DNA of 5,996 bases from Candidatus Sigynarchaeota archaeon (GTDB taxonomy: Archaea > Asgardarchaeota > Jordarchaeia > Jordarchaeales > Jordarchaeaceae). Of the stretch, positions 1-5,156 are shown piece after piece. Both the position numbers and the translations under genes were made by a program. Position 1 is the first letter of the stretch. Every line of letters starts with the position of its first letter. Under the pieces are notes generated by a model, which worked only from the letters and a program-made list of their open reading frames with translations, did no database searches and was not told the origin of the DNA. The stretch lies in contig JAUQYY010000101.1 in the NCBI GenBank assembly GCA_030587505.1, positions 1 through 5,996 of the forward strand, in the 5' to 3' direction.

Positions 1-185
1 ACTAACAAGAATCCAAAAGCAATCAAAAAATTACAAGTGTCGTCCTAAACCAGGCCGATCTATGAAATCCTAATGACATGTTGCCTGCAACTAGCGGATT
101 CAAGGTGTGTCCACACAGTAAGGTCAAACTCGAATACCCAAATAAGCTGAAAGCCCCTACGCCTCACTCTCAATGTCAATAACAT
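1..185. other. Left-edge non-coding stretch
   Basis: I see no supportable gene here. The longest readable frame with an ATG (from 73) is only 25 codons, lacks a ribosome binding site and looks accidental. There is no tRNA cloverleaf and no convincing C/D-box pair. A 5-bp inverted repeat (GTGTG, 2-base gap, CACAC at 105-116) is too short to interpret. The stretch may be the 3' flank of a gene outside the window. Confidence 0.5.
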
Positions 186-222
186 ATCAATTTATATACT
201 TGTTACCTAAAAATATTTAACA
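183..222 (+). promoter_or_regulatory. Archaeal promoter of the small membrane protein pair
   Basis: TTTATATA at 191-198 matches the archaeal TATA consensus and would place transcription start near 220, about 60 bases before the first start codon. A second AT-rich box (AAATATTTAA, 211-220) could give a later start. The box and its flanks (CATAT before, TGTTnCCTA after) resemble those before the gene at 3540. Confidence 0.6.
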
Positions 223-266
223 GAAAAAAAGCTAAGACGATTACTGGAACTCGTACTCGAGAATAA

Positions 267-273
267 GAGGTGA
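267..273 (+). promoter_or_regulatory. Ribosome binding site deciding a TTG start
   Basis: GAGGTGA is a perfect match to the archaeal anti-Shine-Dalgarno end of 16S rRNA. It sits 7 bases before TTG at 281 and fixes that unusual codon as the start. Confidence 0.8.
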
Positions 274-280
274 ATTAACA

Positions 281-574
281 TTGGCTAGATCAGGGGTGGT
301 TGTAGCCTCGCTCGTAATAACGCTCATAGCGGTAGTGTTCACAGTTTTACTAATGGAGGCAGGGGCAATTCAGGTGGGTTTTGCTAGTATCAGCTTATTT
401 CTTTACAGTGCGCCTCCCCAGGGGATGATTGACTACATGACCGGTTCCATGGTTTTCTCTTCGATGCTGGGGCCGCCTCTCAGCTGGGGTGTTGGTCTCC
501 TCGATATGCTCAATTCGAACTGGTGGCTGAACAACTACATGGCGTGGTACCTAATAATGATGTTCTTTGATTGA
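281..574 (+). CDS. Small membrane protein A, paralogue of the next gene
   Basis: A 97-residue hydrophobic protein that I do not recognise. Residues 5-28 form a clear transmembrane helix after a short basic start (Arg3), and further hydrophobic stretches lie at about 33-42 and 80-96, so it is probably an inner-membrane protein. Residues 56-91 (SMVFSSMLGPPLSWG, then NSNWWLNN and WYL) are shared with the protein encoded immediately downstream at 30 of 36 positions, whereas the N-terminal halves have diverged. There is no cysteine and no catalytic-looking motif. The TTG start is chosen because GAGGTGA lies 7 bases upstream. It is the first gene of a likely two-gene operon with a 35-base gap. A secreted or membrane-active peptide, or a small subunit of a membrane complex, is possible but unproven. 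The conserved motif and the ribosome binding site make it a real gene. Confidence 0.75.
   Translation: MARSGVVVASLVITLIAVVFTVLLMEAGAIQVGFASISLFLYSAPPQGMIDYMTGSMVFSSMLGPPLSWGVGLLDMLNSNWWLNNYMAWYLIMMFFD
446..552 (+). repeat. Intragenic duplicated segment, copy 1
   Basis: This 107-base segment aligns without gaps to 784-890. By my hand count 13 bases differ (about 88% identity). The first 46 bases (446-491) are identical, as is a 20-base block (515-534). It encodes the conserved C-terminal domain in the same frame in both genes. Confidence 0.9.
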
Positions 575-589
575 ATGGATATATAGTTT

Positions 590-598
590 GGTGAGGAG
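590..598 (+). promoter_or_regulatory. Ribosome binding site of small membrane protein B
   Basis: GGTGAGGAG lies 11 bases before ATG 610. It overlaps the alternative GTG at 598, which therefore cannot be served by it. This favours ATG 610 as the start. Confidence 0.6.
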
Positions 599-609
599 TG
601 GTTTATAAG

Positions 610-924
610 ATGAGAGATACTGCTGAAATCCTAATAGTTGTTTCAACGTTGATAACAGTCGGAGTGGTCATATTCGCAGGGCTTCTCGCGGTGGCTGGCA
701 GTTTCAACTCGCTCTTCAATGGCTTTTTTGGATACTATCTCTACCTTGTTTCCAGCAAGGATTTCCTGAAATTCATGTTCCTCTCCATGGTTTTCTCTTC
801 GATGCTGGGGCCGCCTCTCAGCTGGGGTGCTGCTCTACTTAGCATGTTCAACTCGAACTGGTGGCTGAACAATTACATAATGTGGTACCTTGCGGAACTG
901 CTTGGCATTCTCAGCTTTATCTAG
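610..924 (+). CDS. Small membrane protein B, paralogue of the preceding gene
   Basis: A 104-residue hydrophobic protein of unknown function. A short charged start (Met-Arg-Asp) leads into a transmembrane helix at about 6-30, then an aromatic-rich segment (about 35-48). Residues 59-94 are nearly identical to the C-terminal domain of the upstream protein (GPPLSWG, NSNWWLNNY, WYL), followed by a hydrophobic tail ending LGILSFI. The domain starts at residue 59 here and 56 in the paralogue, so the whole architecture is conserved and the pair looks like a full-length tandem duplication with a diverged N-half. The longer GTG start at 598 would add four residues but overlaps the ribosome binding site. 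The gene is probably co-transcribed with the upstream gene and ends before a T-run terminator. It has no cysteine and no known motif. Confidence 0.75.
   Translation: MRDTAEILIVVSTLITVGVVIFAGLLAVAGSFNSLFNGFFGYYLYLVSSKDFLKFMFLSMVFSSMLGPPLSWGAALLSMFNSNWWLNNYIMWYLAELLGILSFI
784..890 (+). repeat. Intragenic duplicated segment, copy 2
   Basis: The partner of 446-552 at a constant offset of 338 bases. The 46 bases at 784-829 are identical to 446-491. Differences begin abruptly at 830, and nine of the thirteen mismatches fall in 830-852, which suggests a conversion tract or very strong constraint at the left part. Confidence 0.9.
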
Positions 925-986
925 ATAGTGATGAACGGAACAATGGGCACAAAAGGTGCAGTGAACTTAACGAGCCGCTACCTAGT

Positions 987-1006
987 AAAAATTTTTCTCT
1001 TTTTTT
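987..1006 (+). terminator. T-run terminator after the small membrane protein genes
   Basis: AAAAATTTTT (987-996) followed by a T7 run (1000-1006), 62 bases after the second small gene. Runs of T without a strong stem are typical archaeal transcription terminators. Confidence 0.55.
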
Positions 1007-1203
1007 AATTCTTGGTGTTCTGGTCAATTTTCTGCTTTTCGTATCTGTTTGAATGCTTTCTTTACTTTTTGAATATTTTTCTGTTTTTTTGGTTGTTTTT
1101 AGTTTTGATTTCGCGTTTTTTATCCTAAATTGGGAAATTGTTTTCTATTCTTTTGAGGTGGTGGTTTGTCTTATTGAAGAGTGTTTTCTCTTATCTCTGA
1201 GTC
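1007..1203. other. T-rich intergenic tract
   Basis: No gene is seen. The plus strand is strongly T-rich: 69 of 120 bases in 1021-1140 are T, with many T5-T8 runs, and A and C are scarce. It could contain further termination signals. The promoter of the next gene must lie in its right part, but no clear TTTATATA box is visible; TTTTTTATCC near 1119-1128 is the best weak candidate. Confidence 0.45.
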
Positions 1204-1215
1204 TTGTTTGATATT

Positions 1216-1220
1216 GGAGG
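1216..1220 (+). promoter_or_regulatory. Ribosome binding site deciding the GNAT start
   Basis: GGAGG lies 10 bases before ATG 1231. It falls inside the longer frame beginning at TTG 1204, which has no binding site of its own, so ATG 1231 is preferred. Confidence 0.7.
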
Positions 1221-1230
1221 AATCTCAGAA

Positions 1231-1716
1231 ATGGAAACACTTGAGGAACAGGTACCGATTGAGATAAGAATCGTGGACGAGTTGGATTACGAGGACGCAA
1301 CCAAGTTCATGTTAGAGTTGTGCGAGCTCGTCGGTTCCAAGTTCGACGAGGAGAGATGGGAAAAAGCATTCTCGAAGCGTATTTCGAACCCCGACAGGTA
1401 CCGGGGTTTCATCGCCAGGAGAGGAGAAAAGCCGGTTGGGATGCTCTTCGCAGAGATCAAAGGAGAAATTGGACAAATCACAAATCTGTACATAACCCTC
1501 GAGGAGCGTAACACCGAAATCGTGGGACCCATGAGAATCCCGAAGGACGAGAAACCCCTCTCAGAGATAATGGTTGAGAAAGCCTTGGACTTTTTCAGGA
1601 AAAAGGGCTGCAAAGAGGTGCGCATCAATCTGAAGAGGGGTGTAAGACCAGCCGAAATAATTTACAGCAGACTCGGATTCAAAGAAAAGTACATAGTCCT
1701 CTCGAAAAAACTGTAA
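1231..1716 (+). CDS. GNAT-fold N-acetyltransferase-like protein
   Basis: A 161-residue cytoplasmic protein with the strand and helix order of the GNAT superfamily, which transfers acyl groups from acetyl-CoA to amines. Residues 57-76 (RGFIARRGEKPVGMLFAEI) fit beta2-beta3, 81-88 fit beta4, 127-134 (CKEVRINL) fit beta5, and 141-161 carries motif B (YSRLGFKEKYIVLSK), the most recognisable part. The acetyl-CoA pyrophosphate loop of motif A, usually R/Q-x-x-G-x-G/A, is not recognisable: residues 95-112 read VGPMRIPKDEKPLSE instead. The protein may therefore bind CoA atypically or have lost catalysis. The substrate cannot be inferred. It is Glu/Lys/Arg-rich, as in thermophiles. It converges on the FGGY kinase with a 65-base gap and seems to be transcribed alone. 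The start at ATG 1231 rests on GGAGG upstream; TTG 1204 would add nine residues. Confidence 0.75.
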   Translation: METLEEQVPIEIRIVDELDYEDATKFMLELCELVGSKFDEERWEKAFSKRISNPDRYRGFIARRGEKPVGMLFAEIKGEIGQITNLYITLEERNTEIVGPMRIPKDEKPLSEIMVEKALDFFRKKGCKEVRINLKRGVRPAEIIYSRLGFKEKYIVLSKKL

Positions 1717-1755
1717 GCAGCGGTTGTCTAGAAAATTAGTTTACACCAATCAACA

Positions 1756-1762
1756 CTTTTTA
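1756..1762 (+). terminator. Possible terminator after the GNAT gene
   Basis: A T5 run (1757-1761) lies 40 bases after the stop codon, in the short gap between convergent genes. On the opposite strand, an A6 run at 1705-1710 inside the GNAT 3' end could serve as the T-run for the kinase transcript. Both are weak calls. Confidence 0.35.
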
Positions 1763-1781
1763 TCAGTTCTGTGACGGAGAG

Positions 1782-3221
1782 CTAGTATACCGCTTCCGTG
1801 AGTTTGAAGAGTCTGTCTGCAACGCCCTGTAGGGTGGAGCGATTCTTCAGGTCGGCGTGGTATACTTCTTTTTTTCTGGCTATTTTTTTCGCTATATTTC
1901 TTAGGGAGGATATTCCCTTTAGACCCGCCATGGCCAGGATTGCTGAGCCTATGGCTGGTTCGTCTGTTTCGACGGTTTTTACGGTTTTGCCTGTCGCGTC
2001 TGCGATGATTTGGCATTGCAGTTTGCTTCTTGCTCCGCCTCCGCACAGTGTCATATCCCTTATTTTCTGCTTTGTGAGTTCGGAGATTATTTCTAGCATT
2101 CTGCTCAGGGTTATGGCGTTTCCCTCCATCAATGAGCGAAACATGTGGCCTTGGGTAAGGTTTCTCCTAGTGATTCCGATGAAGAAGCCTCTGACACGCG
2201 GATTGTGGTCGGGGATTCTTGTACCCATCCATTCGGGTTGAGCCACCAGGCCTTCGCACCCCGTGGGGGCCTTTTCCGCTTCTCTCTCCAGCTCCTCAAA
2301 GCTTTTGCCCACCAGCGAGCAGAAAGCGTCTAGGGGTAAGGTTCCGGCGTTTGTGGCGCCGCCTACAATGTAGTTCTCTCTGAGGTACGGCTTGTAGTAG
2401 ATTCTCCCCTTCTCATCGGGAACGATTCCATCTACTACTCCGTGTACGACCAAGCTGGTTCCAATGTTTATGTTGACCTCACCGGGTTCTACTGTGCCTG
2501 TGGCTATGTCTCCTGCTGATGAGTCGGTGACCCCGTTGACCACTGGTGTACCTTCGGGTATTCCTGTTTCTCTGCTCGCCTCGGCTGTTACGTAGCCAAT
2601 CACTTCGCCTGTGGGAGCTACTTGTGGCAGGTAGTCGAGGTTGAAGCCTATTTCTTCAAGAATCTCATTGTGGTAGTCTAACGTCTTTGGGTTGATGTGG
2701 GTTTTGCTTGCGATGTTGGGGCTGGTTACTATTCTGTTACAGAGCTTCATGGTGAAATAGTCGTTTTCGTGCAGGAATTTGTAGATTTCTTTGGAGATTC
2801 TGGAATTTTTGAGTAGCCATAGACACTTGGGAAGGGCTAGTGCCGCGTCAATGGGCAAGATTTCTTGGAACTCTCGTGCGGCGGCGCTTCGAGTGAGAAT
2901 CTCATTAACCTCCTCCTGTGCTCTCTGATCATTATACATCAACGCGGCGTGGAGGGGTTCATGTTCCTTACTGATTGGAACTATTGTGGAGCTGGTAGCG
3001 TCGACACAAACAGCTGTTACCGTTTCTATCCTCTTAATGGTTTTCAGGAGGGAGCATAGACTCTTCCACACTTCTAGGATATTCCTTTCAGAGTGAAGAG
3101 GGTGAGGCTGCTTTATCAAACCGGAAATTTCGCGGGAGACAAACTCAGTAACCCCTCCGCTCTCACTTATAAGAGCTGCTTTTATCCTTGTGCTACCTAT
3201 GTCGATTCCGAGGAAACTCAT
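1782..3221 (-). CDS. FGGY-family carbohydrate kinase (ribulokinase/xylulokinase-like)
   Basis: A complete 479-residue cytoplasmic kinase that would phosphorylate a sugar or polyol with ATP. The N-terminal FGGY domain opens with the phosphate-binding loop GIDIGST (5-11). CVDATSST (72-79) and ALMYNDQRA (93-101) are sugar-site motifs that, from memory, are closest to D-ribulose and xylulose kinases. The catalytic Asp is D233 in NGVTDSSAGD. The C-terminal domain has NIGTSL (252-257) and the adenosine motif CGGGARSKLQCQIIAD (393-408), then EPAIGSAILA (421-430). Length is typical and all key residues are present. No isomerase, aldolase or transporter lies next to it, so the substrate stays open; D-ribulose or D-xylulose are best guesses, glycerol less likely. 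The ATG start has GGAG 10 bases upstream. It is probably a single-gene transcript. Confidence 0.9.
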   Translation of the reverse strand: MSFLGIDIGSTRIKAALISESGGVTEFVSREISGLIKQPHPLHSERNILEVWKSLCSLLKTIKRIETVTAVCVDATSSTIVPISKEHEPLHAALMYNDQRAQEEVNEILTRSAAAREFQEILPIDAALALPKCLWLLKNSRISKEIYKFLHENDYFTMKLCNRIVTSPNIASKTHINPKTLDYHNEILEEIGFNLDYLPQVAPTGEVIGYVTAEASRETGIPEGTPVVNGVTDSSAGDIATGTVEPGEVNINIGTSLVVHGVVDGIVPDEKGRIYYKPYLRENYIVGGATNAGTLPLDAFCSLVGKSFEELEREAEKAPTGCEGLVAQPEWMGTRIPDHNPRVRGFFIGITRRNLTQGHMFRSLMEGNAITLSRMLEIISELTKQKIRDMTLCGGGARSKLQCQIIADATGKTVKTVETDEPAIGSAILAMAGLKGISSLRNIAKKIARKKEVYHADLKNRSTLQGVADRLFKLTEAVY

Positions 3222-3446
3222 TCACACCATTCTCCAACTCTTAGCGTAAGAATCATCACAAGTAGTCTTAAAACCGCTTCATGTTTTCTTGTTTTTGCTT
3301 GTTCGGGAGACTGGGAACACCTCGACTCTGATTATCACTGTTATGGAGCATCGCTTTTTAGAGTTTATCGTTTGTGCTTGTGTTTGCCTGTATTTTCGGT
3401 TTAAAGTGGTGGGGCGCCTGATTTGTTAGCTAATTTGCATATAACA
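3222..3446. other. Intergenic region between divergent genes
   Basis: No gene is supportable here. The left end carries the kinase ribosome binding site and promoter (minus strand), and the right end leads into the promoter of the 81-residue gene. The plus-strand frame running through from the kinase region is a shadow and lacks a ribosome binding site. Confidence 0.5.
3264..3273 (-). promoter_or_regulatory. Candidate TATA box of the FGGY kinase
   Basis: On the minus strand the sequence reads TTTTAAGACT, about 47 bases before the kinase ATG, giving a predicted transcription start near 3243 and a leader of roughly 20 bases. The match to the consensus is only fair. Confidence 0.35.
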
Positions 3447-3476
3447 TTTATATCCCTGTTCCCTATTCTAGCTTAA
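3439..3476 (+). promoter_or_regulatory. Archaeal promoter of the 81-residue gene
   Basis: TTTATATC at 3447-3454 is a strong TATA box that predicts a start near 3475. The flanks (CATAT at 3439-3443, TGTTCCCTA after the box) resemble the promoter at 183-210. The palindrome GGAATAATTCC (3477-3487) lies at the expected start site and could be an operator. Confidence 0.6.
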
Positions 3477-3490
3477 GGAATAATTCCACA

Positions 3491-3547
3491 GTGGGGTTGG
3501 ATAATATTCTGAAGCTTACGGATAGGAATACAGTCTCTGTTGGTTGA
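3491..3547 (+). other. 18-codon leader reading frame overlapping the next gene
   Basis: GTG 3491 is preceded by AAGGA (3475-3479) with 11 bases between, and the frame runs 18 codons (MGLDNILKLTDRNTVSVG) to TGA 3545-3547. It thus overlaps the TTG start at 3540 by eight bases in a different frame. It may be a translated leader coupled to the gene, an N-terminal exon separated by a +1 frameshift or sequencing error, or chance. Confidence 0.35.
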
Positions 3548-3785
3548 GTTTTTCAAAATAATGTTGGATATGGGTAACGCTCTTTATGAGGCTAGTGAGG
3601 GGGTTCTGATGGGGGTGATAAAAGAGTGGAAAGAATACAGGTATGGTGTCTTCACGGAGCTTGTTTCTGTTACCAATTTATCGGTATCAACCTTTGTTTC
3701 CTTTTTCGAGGTCTACATTAAGGGTATGAGGGAAGGTTTCGAATTCTTGTGCGAGCTGATGAAAATCGTTGGGGTAGATTTGTGA
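3540..3785 (+). CDS. Orphan small helical protein (81 aa)
   Basis: I do not recognise this protein. It is short, rich in Phe, Val, Met and Glu, and reads as amphipathic helices throughout: about 4-26, 28-44 and 49-76, the last with aromatic spacing FVSFFEVYIKGMREGFEFL. It has no clear transmembrane helix, one cysteine (C71) and no enzymatic motif; a self-associating or membrane-surface helical protein is plausible. The start is uncertain. TTG 3540 is the first start codon after an in-frame stop at 3510 but has only a distant GGA (3525-3527), and ATG 3561 (residue 8) has no binding site. A well-formed promoter upstream and a T6 run at 3836-3841 downstream favour a real transcribed gene. It converges with the radical SAM gene, 89 bases apart. 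Confidence 0.6.
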   Translation: MVEFFKIMLDMGNALYEASEGVLMGVIKEWKEYRYGVFTELVSVTNLSVSTFVSFFEVYIKGMREGFEFLCELMKIVGVDL

Positions 3786-3835
3786 TAAATGCGTTACTTC
3801 TATTGATTTAATTTTCTGGAACCTGTATAACACTA

Positions 3836-3841
3836 TTTTTT
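3836..3841 (+). terminator. Possible terminator of the 81-residue gene
   Basis: A T6 run 50 bases after the stop codon, inside the gap between convergent genes. Confidence 0.4.
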
Positions 3842-3874
3842 AGCCGGAAGTCTCTTTGAAGGGTTTCCACAAAT

Positions 3875-4957
3875 TTATGGTATTATCTCGCAGCAGTTGT
3901 TGATTTTCGGATATTCAAAATCGGTTAGAGAGAGGACCCCCATGCTTATGAGTTCTACTATTTGCGGTTTGACTCTTTCGAGTTCTCTGATTAGGTGTTT
4001 AACTGTTTCACAGACTTTCCTGAATCCATCCTCACCCCAGTGTTTTTTCATGTTCGCATACAGGCAGCGCCCCCCGCAGATCCAGAAAACCTCGCATTCA
4101 GGACAGGGGTATCCCACCGTCATGCTGTTCCGTAGTTCCAAGGGGTGTGAGTTCCAGATGTCTCCCACGACAAATTCTGGGTCGTCTGATATCGGGCAGG
4201 CAGTGATTTTGCCAGACGGGTGGATTGCGAAAAAGTCGAGTCCCGAGCCGCAGCGAAGGGAGCTCTTCTCCCCGGTGAGGAGCGTTCTCATAACGGGGAT
4301 GAACGGCACAATTCCCGGGATTCTCCCATCCCGCTGAATCGTTTCGCACCATTCGTCAACAAGTTTGGAGATTCCCGGATTGTACGATTCTCTAACCCAC
4401 TCGTCGAAGTTGTGCCACTCTCCGTCCTTGCTCCAGATCACATCGAGTTGCCAGTGAACGTGGTCAAAAGAGGGATTCTTCAGTCTCAGCAGGTGTGTGA
4501 CGTCCGAGTAAACGTCCGATTTCTCGGAGACGGTCATTCTCGCAATCAGGTCTCCACGGTAGCCTCTGCTCCTCACGATTCTCACGTTTCTCAGAACTCT
4601 CTTGTAGACTCCTTTCCCGCGGTAATAGTCTGTGGTTTCCTCTCTTCCGTCTATGGACACGAGTATGGTGTGGAACCTTCTGAGGTAATCCTCCCTAACC
4701 CTGTGAAGAAACCATCCATTGGTCTGAAGGATGAAAGCCCTAGCGGGTAGGACATCCATCATCCTCTCCATGAGCGGTATTCTGAGCAGTGGCTCCCCAC
4801 CGTAAAACGCAACAACTGGTTCGGGATCCTTCTCAATAAACCTCCGCAAATCCCTTAACTCGTACTGAATCTCAGGATCGCTGTAGACCTCTTGGGAGCC
4901 GCCGCAGTATATGCAGTTGAGATTACAGCGCCTCGTGAGCAGCACGTGATAGTACAA
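3875..4957 (-). CDS. Radical SAM/SPASM enzyme, probably peptide-modifying
   Basis: A 360-residue cytoplasmic iron-sulfur enzyme. The cluster motif CNLNCIYC (C11, C15, C18) binds the [4Fe-4S] that cleaves S-adenosylmethionine, and GGEP at 53-56 is the SAM-binding motif. The C-terminus is a complete SPASM domain with the canonical seven cysteines: C236-x12-G-x4-C254, a gap, then C285-x2-C288-x5-C294-x3-C298-x17-C316, expected to hold two auxiliary [4Fe-4S] clusters. SPASM enzymes mostly modify peptides or proteins (thioether or carbon-carbon crosslinks, or sulfatase maturation). It resembles, from memory, the archaeal AF0577 group of putative peptide modifiers. No sulfatase or obvious precursor is adjacent. 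An unusual Cys-Cys pair (355-356) sits near the end. TTG 4957 is chosen as start: GGGGTGG (4963-4969) lies 5 bases upstream and the protein then begins MYYHVLLTRRCN. GTG 4966 would add three residues but lies within that binding site. Confidence 0.9.
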   Translation of the reverse strand: MYYHVLLTRRCNLNCIYCGGSQEVYSDPEIQYELRDLRRFIEKDPEPVVAFYGGEPLLRIPLMERMMDVLPARAFILQTNGWFLHRVREDYLRRFHTILVSIDGREETTDYYRGKGVYKRVLRNVRIVRSRGYRGDLIARMTVSEKSDVYSDVTHLLRLKNPSFDHVHWQLDVIWSKDGEWHNFDEWVRESYNPGISKLVDEWCETIQRDGRIPGIVPFIPVMRTLLTGEKSSLRCGSGLDFFAIHPSGKITACPISDDPEFVVGDIWNSHPLELRNSMTVGYPCPECEVFWICGGRCLYANMKKHWGEDGFRKVCETVKHLIRELERVKPQIVELISMGVLSLTDFEYPKINNCCEIIP

Positions 4958-4962
4958 TGGTG

Positions 4963-4969
4963 CCACCCC
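4963..4969 (-). promoter_or_regulatory. Ribosome binding site of the radical SAM gene
   Basis: On the minus strand the sequence reads GGGGTGG, 5 bases before TTG 4957. It contains the alternative GTG start, which argues against that codon. Confidence 0.55.
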
Positions 4970-4994
4970 GATTCCAAGTCCAACGATTTGTTGT

Positions 4995-5012
4995 GGAGAA
5001 ATAAAAATTTAG
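4995..5012 (-). promoter_or_regulatory. Candidate TATA box of the radical SAM gene
   Basis: On the minus strand AAATTTTTAT (5001-5010) lies about 45-50 bases before the start codon, which suggests a start near 4978 and a short leader. The match to the consensus is moderate. It implies the radical SAM gene can be transcribed separately from the DUF72 gene, 199 bases upstream. Confidence 0.35.
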
Positions 5013-5085
5013 CGGGAAAACATTAGAAAACTGCTACAAACTTGTATGGTGTACCCTTCGGTGATGCTAAATCCGAATAGTCTTG

Positions 5086-5090
5086 AAAAA
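5086..5090 (-). terminator. Possible terminator of the DUF72 gene
   Basis: On the minus strand this is a T5 run, 66 bases after the DUF72 stop codon. There is no strong stem. It fits an archaeal T-run terminator separating this gene from the radical SAM gene. Confidence 0.3.
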
Positions 5091-5156
5091 TGTTTTGTAT
5101 CTTTTAACTTTGAGAGTTTCACACACTTCTTAGAGGGGATGCATTCAGATTTTGAA

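Noticed and set aside
40..155. A C/D-box small RNA from ATGA-like and CTGA-like motifs.
   Set aside because: No proper RTGATGA box is present and the spacing does not fit; the motifs are too short to count.
281..330. A type III (archaellin/pilin-like) signal peptide in small membrane protein A.
   Set aside because: The residues before the hydrophobic helix (ARSG) do not match the charged-Gly/Ala cleavage pattern, and the paralogue also lacks it, so a plain transmembrane anchor is simpler.
861..1052. A 63-codon plus-strand frame overlapping the end of the second small membrane gene.
   Set aside because: It is out of frame with the conserved domain, has no ribosome binding site, and its tail lies in the T-rich terminator tract, which gives artificial Phe/Leu/Val content.
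4220..4750. A 176-codon plus-strand frame opposite the radical SAM gene.
   Set aside because: The opposite strand encodes an unambiguous enzyme with all cluster motifs; the long frame is a codon-bias shadow with no domain or binding site.
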